From: Strigamia acuminata
Lineage: Eukaryota > Arthropoda > Chilopoda > Geophilomorpha > Linotaeniidae
Reading direction: 5' to 3'
Assembly (NCBI GenBank): GCA_949358305.1
Contig: OX442314.1
Span: forward strand, 34,837,608-34,901,607
Length of the DNA stretch: 64,000 bases
Shown piece after piece: positions 1 through 9,058 of the stretch. A program made the position numbers and the translations under genes. The notes under the pieces were generated by a model. That model saw nothing but the letters and a program-made list of their open reading frames with translations, was not told the origin of the DNA and made no database searches. Each line of letters starts with the position of its first letter. Position 1 is the stretch's first letter.

Positions 1-2
1 TC

Positions 3-212
3 GTGAGACGACCATACCCAAAAACAGATAACTCCACCACAAAACCTTGTAATTACTGTAACGAGGTGGGACACTGGAGAAGAGATTGCCCGAAACGAAA
101 GAAGAGGAAGGAAGAGAAGGAAGCCGCCAAAAACGACGCATTGTTAGAAAAGCTAACAGCTAAATTCGAAGAACTGACAAAAAACTGGTTAAAGCAGACA
201 GAAAAAAAATAA
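3..212 (+). CDS. gag: Gag polyprotein, C-terminal end with zinc knuckle (partial)
   Basis: This is the last ~69 codons of the Gag protein of element 1. A CCHC zinc knuckle (C-x2-C-x4-H-x4-C, residues CNYCNEVGHWRRDC) lies near residue 17, followed by a Lys/Glu-rich helical tail. Such knuckles bind the element's RNA during particle assembly. The frame is open to the left edge, so the true start is outside the window. The ORF ends at TAA directly after a run of eight A, where the pol frame takes over. The partner knuckle in element 2 (about 39563-39604) occupies the same place relative to its frameshift site. Confidence 0.85.
   Translation: MRRPYPKTDNSTTKPCNYCNEVGHWRRDCPKRKKRKEEKEAAKNDALLEKLTAKFEELTKNWLKQTEKK
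203..209 (+). promoter_or_regulatory. -1 ribosomal frameshift slippery site (A AAA AAA)
   Basis: In the gag frame the codons read GAA AAA AAA TAA, giving the heptamer A AAA AAA immediately before tandem stops TAATAA. The -1 frame is open from here through protease and pol. The X XXY YYZ pattern in the right phase is the established signal for Gag-Pol -1 frameshifting. Element 2 has an equivalent A AAA AAC site. I did not model the downstream stem or pseudoknot. Confidence 0.7.
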
Positions 213-3200
213 TAAATCTGTCTGCACGCCCGGAAGACCAAACCCCAAACTTTACCACGAATACGACAATTAACCAGGCAATTAACGAAGTAATTACGGA
301 AGAAGTAGTCAAACTAAAACTCGAATTAAAAAATAAAAAATCGAAAGAAACTAAAACAAATAATAAAGAGATTAGCGACTCAAGTTCGGAAGACGAATTA
401 AAAGCCAAATGGATAAACACCAATTGGTTAGAAAAACAAATTAAAGAATTACAGAAAAAGGTCGTTTATTTCACTACAGCTTACTTCACCACAGAAAAAC
501 ACGAATATAGTGGCCCAACCACTAATACGGCAGACGGCGAAAAAATAGCCGAAATATTCCAAGAATTACCTCACGCATACGAGGAGGCCCCACCTCGAAA
601 GAAACGCATTTTACATTGTAATTTGGCTAAAGAGAGGAAGGACTCACTCGCGATGTTAACAATCAAGTTTAACGACAAAAAATTCATCGGTTTGTTGGAT
701 TCGGGAGCCGACCGGTCCTTTATCTCTTCAGATCTATACGAGTCGTTAGACAAAAAACAACGCGACAAACTACGGGGAATAAGCGAAAAGGTGGCCGTAA
801 AAACCGCTGCTGGAGAAGTGCGTCCAGTAGGGGTACTGACAACAAAAGTCACATGGGAGGGCGGCGTAATAACCCACCCTTTCATCGTTTTACCAACCTA
901 CGACACGGTCCTACTCTTGGGTATGGACATCATGGCCATAATGGAGATCCAGCCGAACCCCATAACGAGGTCCTGGAACTATATCGACAAACGCGAGGAC
1001 CCCCGACTAATGACGGTACCTACCGAACTCCTAGATTCAAACGACGAAGAAGACGAATGGAAAGACGGAAATTTGAAGCAATTCGTACAAGATTACGATT
1101 TCAAATCTTTTAACGCCCGACTCCAAGAAGACAATTTGGCTCACGATCTGGCCATGGACGCGAACCTAGGAGAAACCCAGACTAAATTACTTGAAGAAAT
1201 GCTACAAAAACATCGAAAATTCCTGACTAAAGAACCGGGAAAGACGAATTACGTAAAACACGAAATAGAATTGAGTACGGATAAGCCAGTACGAGTTCCT
1301 TTCAAGGGCATGAACCCCCAAAAACGCGAAATCGTCAAGACGATCTGTCAAGACTTGCTAGACAAGGGGATAGTGTCCGAGGCATTAGGAGAATACGCGA
1401 TGAGAATCGTACTCGTCATGCGTGCAGGATCGGAACCCAGACTATGTATCGATTATCGACCATTAAACGCCATTACCGTTATCGACCCCGTCCAGATGCC
1501 ATCAATCGAAGCTATTCTTCGAGAATTAGCCCCATTTAAATGGGTAACAACGATGGATCTGTCGAAAGGATATTGGCAGGTCGAACTCCGTAACGAAGAC
1601 AAAGAAAAAACCGCTTTCTGGTCCCCGATGGGCCGATTGATGTTTAACGTCATGCCGTTTGGGCTAGTAAATGCTCCGGCAACGTTCCAACGATTAATCG
1701 AGAAAGTCTTAGGCGACGCACTGCATAAATACGCCTGGGCTTATCTGGACGATATTATTATTGTCTCCCAAACTTTTGACGAACACATCAGACATATCGA
1801 CGAAGTAATACGTCGTTTAGCAGAAGCCGGACTCCACATACACCCCGGAAAGAGCCAGTTTTGCCGAAAAGAACTTGCGTTTCTTGGATACAAAGTTGGA
1901 GTCAATGGCTTATCCATAGACCCAAAGAAAGTGCGAGCAATCACCGATTTTCCAGCACCTACGGACGTGAAAGGGGTACAACGTTTTTTAGGAATGGTAA
2001 ATTTCTTCGGCCGACTCCTGCCACATTTAGCAGAAGTCGCGGCCCCAATCACCGATCTTTTAAAGACTGTCCAGAAAATAAATCCAAAAGAGGACCCACC
2101 GAAAGACCTCGAAATCAAATTTAAATGGACCAACCATTGCGAAGCAGCGTTTGACAAAATCAAACAAATGCTAATCGACACCAAAACCATCCCTCTTCCC
2201 GACTTGAATCGCGAATTTATCTTACATACAGATGCAAGTAAAATCGGATTGGGGGCTGCGTTGATGCAAATGCACGAAATCGACGGCATACAACAAGAAG
2301 TACCCACGATCTTCATCAGCCGGAAAATTCAAGCCGCCGAGAAAAATTACTCAGCGACAGAGCTCGAATGCTTGGCGATCGTATGGGCAGTCCGTAAATT
2401 CAGGCCTTACCTCGAGTTTACAAAATTCACCGTTCAGACTGACCATCAAGCGTTAAGGTGGTTCATGGGCCTTAAAGAACCTTCGGGCCGAATGGCTCGA
2501 TGGCAATTGGAACTCATGGCCTACGACTTACAAATCGAGTACAAACCAGGGAAGTACAACACAGTCGCCGACGCGCTCTCTAGAGCTCCTGCCTCAGAAC
2601 CCGACGAGCCAGACGACGACGGCGACGACGATTCTCGGATAGCTTACTGTCCCACCCCGATCAGGAAGTGGGAGTTCCGAAAACAGAACGAACTACCAAA
2701 AGAAAAGTTGGAATCTTCCGACGAAAAATACGTCGGATATTGGATGAGAGCATATCAGTCGGCAAAAGATGCCAGACCAAATTACGACTTAACGATCGAA
2801 CCCAGAGTCTCAGATAAATTCGTACGAGCCTTCGTTTCGCGTGTGAGTAAAGGCACGAACTGTGTCCCTCCCACTCGCGAGGAGCTCATTAGAGCTCAGA
2901 AGGACGACACCATTTTCTGCAAAAGGTTCTACGACTATTTAACTAACGAGACTTTCCCGAGCGACGTCTATAGTGAAGAACACCGAGAGGAATTTAAGAT
3001 CAAAGCATCCGCTTATCTGATAGACGATGGCCTATTGTTAAAATACCATCCGAACTTTCGGGACGACTTGACAGAGTCAGGGAGTTCAATTAAAGTCGTA
3101 ATTCCAAGAAAAGTCCGTACACAAATTCTGTGGATGGTACACGGCCACCCCCTAGCTGGACATGCCGGCGTAGCGAGGACCCTCTACCGGGCCAGTCAAC

Positions 3201-4513
3201 TATACTATTGGCCTGAAATGAGAAGAGACATCGTACGGTTTATCCGACACTGTCCACGTTGTCAAGCCTGTAAACCCCGAAATAAGGCTAACTACGAGAA
3301 CTTGTCACTCGGACCGTTCGCTCCCTTCGATTGTTGGAGCGTGGACCTTATGGGCCCTAAAATAACGAGTGCGAATAGCCACAAATACATACTCGTGATC
3401 ATGGATGTCGCAACAGGATGGCCAGAATTGTATCCGATGGCCCACCCGACTAAGCAGAAAATAATCCAGTGCCTTTACGAAGTCGCGTTACATTTTGGCT
3501 TCCCGCGGAAATTAATTTCCGATAACGGCCCACAATTCGCATCAAGACTATACAAGGACTTCTGCAATCAATTCGACATTCAACCATCATTTACGTCAAC
3601 GTATAACCCACGGGCTAATCCCGTGGAGCGTCTCAACCGCGACATAAAATATGCGCTTGCTATTTTCACAGACGTACATTCCAAATGGGACGAGTTCCTT
3701 AAAGAAATAGCATTTAGCATCCGAACGACCATTTCGAGAAACCGCGGCTTTTCCCCGGCTTATCTCAACTTCGCTCGAGAGCTACGAGTGCCCTGGGATC
3801 CACGCATCCCAGAAGGAATTCGAAAAGTCGACCCAAAAAATCCTCACATCTACGTACATCAGCTAGAACAAGCAATTTCGGCCACCTACCAACATATGAT
3901 GTCACATGTGTTTGACATGCGCGAACGAGTGAAAAAGTCTGAAAAGAACACACAATTTTGTAATTTCAAAATCAATGATCTCGTATGGAAGGACACTCAC
4001 ATTTTATCCAGTGCAGATAAAGGGATTCATGCCGGCTTAGCCGACAAACGAGACGGCCCATACGTAATTACCAAAGCCCACGGCGGGAACGCATTTTCTC
4101 TACAACGTTTGGCCGATAATGTAAATTTTCGATCAATCCACGCTCGAGAACTGACGCCTTACTTGCCGGAATTTCCACAAGAAGAATGGGCCGAGGACCA
4201 AACGCAGCCATCTCCATCGCCCACAATACGAGATATGTTCGACGACGTCGCCACCATTTCAAACTTGAACGAAAGTACGACTCACGAAACTCCAGACAGC
4301 GCCGAACTAACTAGCGCCCCAGATGGAAATTTAGGAGGGGAGGAAGCAGCAGTTAACGAAGAAACTCCTAAAACTCCTGAAAAAGAAAGAGAGATTACTA
4401 AAAAATCCACACGATCGAGAAGTAAAATACCGAAACCTATAACACGACAAAGTACAAGAAAAAAGGTACCAAACCCGTTTATAAAGGACGGTAAAATCAC
4501 CGGGAGGACATGA
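209..4513 (+). CDS. pol: Gypsy Pol polyprotein (protease, RT, RNase H, integrase)
   Basis: This encodes the replication enzymes of element 1, made as a Gag-Pol fusion through the -1 site. The frame has no stop from 209, so the first ~140 codons are a linker without an obvious domain. The aspartic protease follows with the active-site motif LLDSGADRSFI (about 690-725). Reverse transcriptase has DLSKGYWQ and the catalytic AYLDDIIIVS (about 1740). RNase H has HTDASKIGLGAAL and a TDH motif. Integrase has an HHCC zinc domain (HGHPLAGHAG ... CPRCQACK) and a DDE core with SVDLMGP, SDNGPQF and NPVERLNRDIK. A GPY/F module (DGPYVITK) is followed by an acidic and basic tail. All catalytic residues I looked for are present. 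The amino-acid order is collinear with pol of element 2, with clear divergence. Confidence 0.95.
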   Translation: MINLSARPEDQTPNFTTNTTINQAINEVITEEVVKLKLELKNKKSKETKTNNKEISDSSSEDELKAKWINTNWLEKQIKELQKKVVYFTTAYFTTEKHEYSGPTTNTADGEKIAEIFQELPHAYEEAPPRKKRILHCNLAKERKDSLAMLTIKFNDKKFIGLLDSGADRSFISSDLYESLDKKQRDKLRGISEKVAVKTAAGEVRPVGVLTTKVTWEGGVITHPFIVLPTYDTVLLLGMDIMAIMEIQPNPITRSWNYIDKREDPRLMTVPTELLDSNDEEDEWKDGNLKQFVQDYDFKSFNARLQEDNLAHDLAMDANLGETQTKLLEEMLQKHRKFLTKEPGKTNYVKHEIELSTDKPVRVPFKGMNPQKREIVKTICQDLLDKGIVSEALGEYAMRIVLVMRAGSEPRLCIDYRPLNAITVIDPVQMPSIEAILRELAPFKWVTTMDLSKGYWQVELRNEDKEKTAFWSPMGRLMFNVMPFGLVNAPATFQRLIEKVLGDALHKYAWAYLDDIIIVSQTFDEHIRHIDEVIRRLAEAGLHIHPGKSQFCRKELAFLGYKVGVNGLSIDPKKVRAITDFPAPTDVKGVQRFLGMVNFFGRLLPHLAEVAAPITDLLKTVQKINPKEDPPKDLEIKFKWTNHCEAAFDKIKQMLIDTKTIPLPDLNREFILHTDASKIGLGAALMQMHEIDGIQQEVPTIFISRKIQAAEKNYSATELECLAIVWAVRKFRPYLEFTKFTVQTDHQALRWFMGLKEPSGRMARWQLELMAYDLQIEYKPGKYNTVADALSRAPASEPDEPDDDGDDDSRIAYCPTPIRKWEFRKQNELPKEKLESSDEKYVGYWMRAYQSAKDARPNYDLTIEPRVSDKFVRAFVSRVSKGTNCVPPTREELIRAQKDDTIFCKRFYDYLTNETFPSDVYSEEHREEFKIKASAYLIDDGLLLKYHPNFRDDLTESGSSIKVVIPRKVRTQILWMVHGHPLAGHAGVARTLYRASQLYYWPEMRRDIVRFIRHCPRCQACKPRNKANYENLSLGPFAPFDCWSVDLMGPKITSANSHKYILVIMDVATGWPELYPMAHPTKQKIIQCLYEVALHFGFPRKLISDNGPQFASRLYKDFCNQFDIQPSFTSTYNPRANPVERLNRDIKYALAIFTDVHSKWDEFLKEIAFSIRTTISRNRGFSPAYLNFARELRVPWDPRIPEGIRKVDPKNPHIYVHQLEQAISATYQHMMSHVFDMRERVKKSEKNTQFCNFKINDLVWKDTHILSSADKGIHAGLADKRDGPYVITKAHGGNAFSLQRLADNVNFRSIHARELTPYLPEFPQEEWAEDQTQPSPSPTIRDMFDDVATISNLNESTTHETPDSAELTSAPDGNLGGEEAAVNEETPKTPEKEREITKKSTRSRSKIPKPITRQSTRKKVPNPFIKDGKITGRT

Positions 4514-4760
4514 TAAAGCAAGAAAAATCCAAAATGGTTGGCATAACCAATCAAAAGCGACAAAACAATATGACGTAATTACCCCGACCTCCTAGGGACA
4601 AAAACAATCACAAGGAGACTCCAACAATCAACTACGTATTACATACGAAAGCCAATCAAGATACTTAACCTCGACTACCCTTTCAACTTTGCACTCCGCG
4701 TTCTGTCACGACGACAACAGGTGTTTGACAAAAATCGCAACCAACAAATTAAATCAAGAA

Positions 4761-7688
4761 ATGCGAAGAAACTGGAAGCAATCACCCGACAACGAGGAGG
4801 AAGAAATGGATCGGGACCCGAGCGAAGACGAATGGAACGATCCCGCAAGATGGGACGAGGTTGAACCAGAAGAGAATCGGGAAAAGCCCGATAGTAACGA
4901 AAAGGTAAAATTAACAAAGAGTTTAATTCGTGGCTAAAACCACGAAAAACACGTGAAACAATATTCGTAAAAAGAAAACATCTTTATTTCAACAATACGA
5001 AAAAATTTACGAAGACCTTTATTAAAAAAACTCAACACGTGTAAAAAGCACATGGTCGACCATGGCGCCATCTTGAATCCAAATTCGGAATTTAACAAGA
5101 ATCTAATTTTTATATTCATTCCTCAGCCGGAACACCAACTTACGTGGGGACCCATCGACCCGCAAAACGTGTCTTCGGGTACACTCTGGAGAAGCGAAAT
5201 TCCGACTCCATTTCGAAGAGCGTTAGAAGACGACGTCGACACCGGACCATGGAAAATTCGGCTCACTTCATCCCGAGCCCGATCGCGATTTTGGGCAAGT
5301 CAGGAGACCCTGATACACTACTTCCCAGAAAAGATGCGCGACGCACTGAGGACTGAAATTCCAGAGCGCGACGACGCACCAGCACCGCTCCCAAACAAGT
5401 TTTTGGAAAAAGACTATCCAAGCGAGCCCGAAGAGTGGGCCGTCCTCGAGAAGTGGCAAAACGCCGCTACAGACGAAGAACGCCGACAAATACACAGAGA
5501 CTATTACAACGAAGTCAGACGGACGGCGTATCGAGATCTCTTCAAAATACTGAAACCAGCAGGGTATTCAACAGATGAGATAAAAACTTGGTTAAGCCAG
5601 GTTCGAGGAGAAAGACCAGACGTTCCCAATTGGCGACCCGAACACGGATTTATCACCTCACAGAAAGCAATGCACCAGCTCCACTACCTAGGCATCTTTG
5701 GGCGCAAGCGACAGAAAGCGGAGAAGCGACTCTCGAGCGAATTATTAAATAACACACACGACAACAAGCGACGACGCCTGGATCAGCCAAGCACGTCGTA
5801 CAGCGCGCAAGATCGATCGCAGTCTCATCCTCGAGTTTATTACCGACACGCTCGAGAACCCTCACCACGACGAGAGCCCAGAGTCGAGAAACCACGAGAA
5901 GTCGAGACATACCGCTACTCCAGAAATCGACCGAACCAACGCGGATGCCTCAGGTTATCGAGGCCACGAGCAGAAATATGGAGACACTTTGAGAAATCAC
6001 GTGAAGTCGATGAGGTAGAAACTTTGCAAGTGGAAGTTCGTCAAGAAGTGCCGATGACAATCGAACACGAACAATCGGTAGAGCCGATGATCGTACCCGA
6101 ACAAGAAAAACTTTACACCGAAGCCGATATGGTAGCAGCCGTCCTGAAAGTCAAGAACGAACAATCGAAACCCGTCTATCGACCGACCAAATCAATCGAG
6201 ATGAGTGTAACGTCGGTACCGAGCGCATTCATCAAGGCGCCAGTAAAACCAGCTAGTAGCGTACCTTCTAGTCTGCCCAGCGCATTCCGAAAGACTGTGA
6301 TCATCGGAGCCCCGACAGCGCTGAGTTCATTTGACCAACTCAAACGACGACAAGATCGTTTTGGACCCATTTTCCCGGCCGTACCGGAAGAAACACGAAG
6401 CGAGATTTCTACGTCAAGAACGCCGATTGTTTGGGATGAGCCCGAACCAGATATTCAACGAGTTTTAATTAATTCGAAACCAGCGACAGCGGTTAGAGCC
6501 GATAAGAACGACCAGACGTCTTCGAGACCGACTTCTAACGACCAATCGGCGAACACTCGGGCCACAATCCAGTTCGACCCAACTCCGTACGAGTTACAGT
6601 CGTTCCTCGACACAACTACGATCGAACAGGCAAAAGAGATGGTGTCCAACATCGATGACTACCAAGCCAGAACGATGCAGATCGCAGTAACGAATATCCG
6701 AAGCGCGGCCATCGAGTTCACCAACAGCCCTGGACGGGATCACCCGTCACGAATGGCACGAACGACAGTCGTAATCACCGACATGATGTCACTTGTGCTG
6801 GCTGCGTCTACGTTTAGAAACGCCCGTGTAGCACTGGCAGCCTGGGCGGTCGTCGCACATGAAAGTTTTCAACTGCCTCCCGCTCTCGTCGAGCGATGGC
6901 TAAAATTGGTTCCTTCCTGTATCCAGGTTCGCGCGCAATTAATTGCAGAAGACGCCGACCCAGAACGATCGTATCAAGTAGTCCGAGCTGTGGCTTTACC
7001 ACAAAGCGAACCAGCCGTACTAACCAACGAACCTCTTCCTGAGACTCCGACAGACCAGACAGTTCCGGCAGCCACTCCAGAGGAGACGATAAAGTTCCCC
7101 GAAGGACTGGTCCCGATCGAGGGTGTAAAAACAGTAGTCCGGAAATCAAAAACGAAACCAAAGATACTGCGACCTAAGAAGAAAGTCGAACCAAAGCCGC
7201 TACCCCCGATCGATGCGCATCTAAAGTTGTATTACCCGAGCTTGACAATGACCAAGAAGACGAAGGAAAAAATTATGCGATCAAGCGACCATGGCCACTC
7301 GCTCTATTCATGGATGGAGCGGACTCTCGAAGCGGGTCCGGGCGTCGATTTCATTCAACACCAACGCCTGTTACGAGCCCACCGTGCCCCAAAGACTCCA
7401 GCCGAGGCCCAGAAGATCCACCACACGAATCAGGGCCTAGCTCCTTTCCTTTCACGCATTTGGATTCACGAGCGAGTTGGCGCAGCGTACGAGCCGGTTG
7501 GCGGTCACGACCGATATTTTATTGGAGAGTTCGAGGACCCAAGCGATCGCTCGTCACGCCTTACTTCTACTCCACCGCTCACTAAACCAGCAACTTCGAA
7601 GATGGCTGAACCACCTGTAACCGAAGAATTGCCTCCACCTCCACCTCCGGACGTTCCCCAGGGATCATCTGAGAAAGAAACGAACTAA
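4761..7688 (+). CDS. Third ORF (env position) of Gypsy element 1, probably spliced
   Basis: A large ORF after pol with no recognised domain. I read two exons: 4761-4904 (ATG, 48 acidic codons, ending AAG|GTAAAA) and 5127-7688 (acceptor tattcattcctcag), both phase 0. The second is also open from an ATG at 5052. The product would be about 900 aa. Block 1 (near 5390-5700) has DYPSEPEEW and MHQLHYLGIFG. A basic linker with SYS/RSR-type residues follows. Block 2 (near 6560-6970) is helical with DYQARTMQIAV and VRAQLIAED. Block 3 (near 7210-7530) has YYPSL, W.E, QHQR and GAAYEP. A poly-Pro tail closes it. The same blocks recur at 45.4-48.6 kb and 27.2-28.7 kb. Errantiviruses encode Env here from a spliced RNA, but I see no signal peptide, convincing membrane anchor or furin site, so function is unknown. 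Confidence 0.8.
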
Positions 7689-7745
7689 ATCCAACTTTGA
7701 GTTTTCGCAATGTTTGTTGTTTTATTGTAAATCCCCCAACAACAT

Positions 7746-7761
7746 TGCTGAGGAGGGGACG
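7746..7761 (+). other. Polypurine tract of Gypsy element 1
   Basis: A purine-rich stretch (gaggaggggacg) directly precedes TGTGGTGACC, the start of the 3' LTR. Element 2 has a matching tract (aaaaaggagggagg) directly before its TGTAGTGACC. This is where plus-strand DNA synthesis is primed in LTR elements. Confidence 0.65.
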
Positions 7762-8372
7762 TGTGGTGACCACGAGGTCACAAAAGTGTTTTAATTAATC
7801 ATAACCTAATAAATAGTGATTTTAATATTGATAGTAAAATGATTGTCAGATTATTGCGGAAAAACTAGCTATACTAGTTTTACCGTTTCTGCGGGACTGA
7901 CGTGACAACGTCATAAATTTGCATAATTCCCCGAATTCATGCAAATACGTCATTTCCGGTCCAGCCACTATTTAAACCCGTGTCTGACCGGAAACCCCCA
8001 CTATATAGATACCAGAGCAACATTAGCATCACCACCTCACCGTCAGGCCGTTTTACCGGATTGATAGAGGATCGATGCCCGTTGCCAAATTCATCTATAA
8101 ATCACAGTCACAGATATTTATCGTAGCAATACTACGATAGTAATATCTATCGAAGCGAAGCGTTTGCGAACACGTGTTTCGCCAGACGCCATTACCCTAG
8201 ACAACAGTAGAAGCCACGTGTAAGACTGCCGTGCAGCAACAAATCGTATCCGCCAACAAGGATCCGAGACCACATTGTTAAGTATTATTATTGTATTATT
8301 ACAAGTGTGAAATAAAGGGTGTTATTAGTAAGATATTGTGTAAGTTTATTTACCGGAACCAAGGTTACGACA
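7762..8372 (+). repeat. 3' LTR of Gypsy element 1
   Basis: It starts TGTGGTGACC, close to the TGTAGTGACC of element 2's LTRs, right after the polypurine tract. Inside are a promoter-like tatttaaacccg (about 7969), a palindromic actagctatactagt near 7864, and a poly(A) signal AATAAA (about 8312) followed by a GT-rich stretch. The end at ...ACGACA is the best TGT...ACA solution, but the 5' LTR is not available for comparison, so the right edge may be off by tens of bases. I see nothing else in 8373-8630 except short GTTACG-containing motifs. Confidence 0.6.
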
Positions 8373-8639
8373 CTATTTCTCATTTTTAATATTTCTTTCT
8401 GCACTGGAAAGTGTAGTTATTTTGTGTCACCTGGCAAAGTGTATTAGAAATCCCAAATGAGGGTCTCCAACGCCAGGGGGAGTTACGTGTAATCTCACGG
8501 ACCCAACACGTGGTAACGGGACTTCCGGTTACGTTACGACAACGTGCGGTTCATGTTCATAAAGCGTGTGCGTGTCAATCTCAAACAATCAATGCAATCT
8601 TCTCTTCTCGATTACCGTAACAACAGAAAGTGCCACTTT

Positions 8640-8840
8640 ACAGTAGATAGTGGATTTTGAAAACGAAAAGTGCCATTTAGAAGAAGAAAAGTGCCATTTT
8701 GAACAAGAAAATTGCTATTTTGTAGAAGAAAAGTGCCATTTTGAACAAGAAAAGTGCCATTTTGAACAAGAAAAGTGCCATTTTGAACAAGAAAAGTGCC
8801 ATTTTGAACAAGAAAAGTGCCATTTTACTATGAAAATACA
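8640..8840 (+). repeat. Minisatellite A, 21-bp unit with AAGTGCCATTTT core
   Basis: About eight head-to-tail copies of a 21-bp unit, AAAAGTGCCATTTTGAACAAG with some variants. Because 21 is a multiple of three, the array stays open in one frame (a repeated glutamate/cysteine/histidine pattern). I read this as repeat arithmetic and not a gene. The same core forms a second array at 9545-9930 with a different spacer. The two arrays bracket the last exon of the minus-strand gene. Confidence 0.9.
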
Positions 8841-9058
8841 TTTTCCACAGAAATGCATTCCTTTCACAATAGAAACGGCGAAAAGAAACGAAACAAACAC
8901 TAAAGACTTAAATCTTCGTATATATATTTTTTATGTAGGAGAAACAATACAATGTTTATAATTTTAACATTTTTTTCTTACATGACAAATTCGGACATTT
9001 TAAAATAATAAACAATACCAATTTTTGTTTTGTTTCGTGTTTGTGCTTTTTTGGCGTG

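Larger units (their letters stand above)
1..8372 (+). mobile_element. Gypsy LTR retrotransposon, element 1 (5' part outside window)
   Basis: The order is gag end with a zinc knuckle, -1 frameshift site, protease-RT-RNaseH-integrase polyprotein, a third ORF, purine tract and 3' LTR. This is the Gypsy (Metaviridae) order with an extra ORF in the env position. The 5' LTR and most of gag lie before the window. The visible pol and ORF3 have no internal stops or frameshifts, so this copy looks less damaged than the one at 34.7 kb. The 3' boundary is inferred from TGT...ACA ends by analogy with element 2, because no target duplication can be checked here. Confidence 0.88.

Noticed and set aside
5052-7688. 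Calling the third ORF an Env glycoprotein
   Set aside because: The position fits, but no signal peptide, cleavage site or transmembrane anchor is evident in the copies examined.
8650-8961. Repetitive Cys/His/Glu ORF
   Set aside because: It is open only because the 21-bp minisatellite unit is a multiple of three. There is no unique coding sequence around it.
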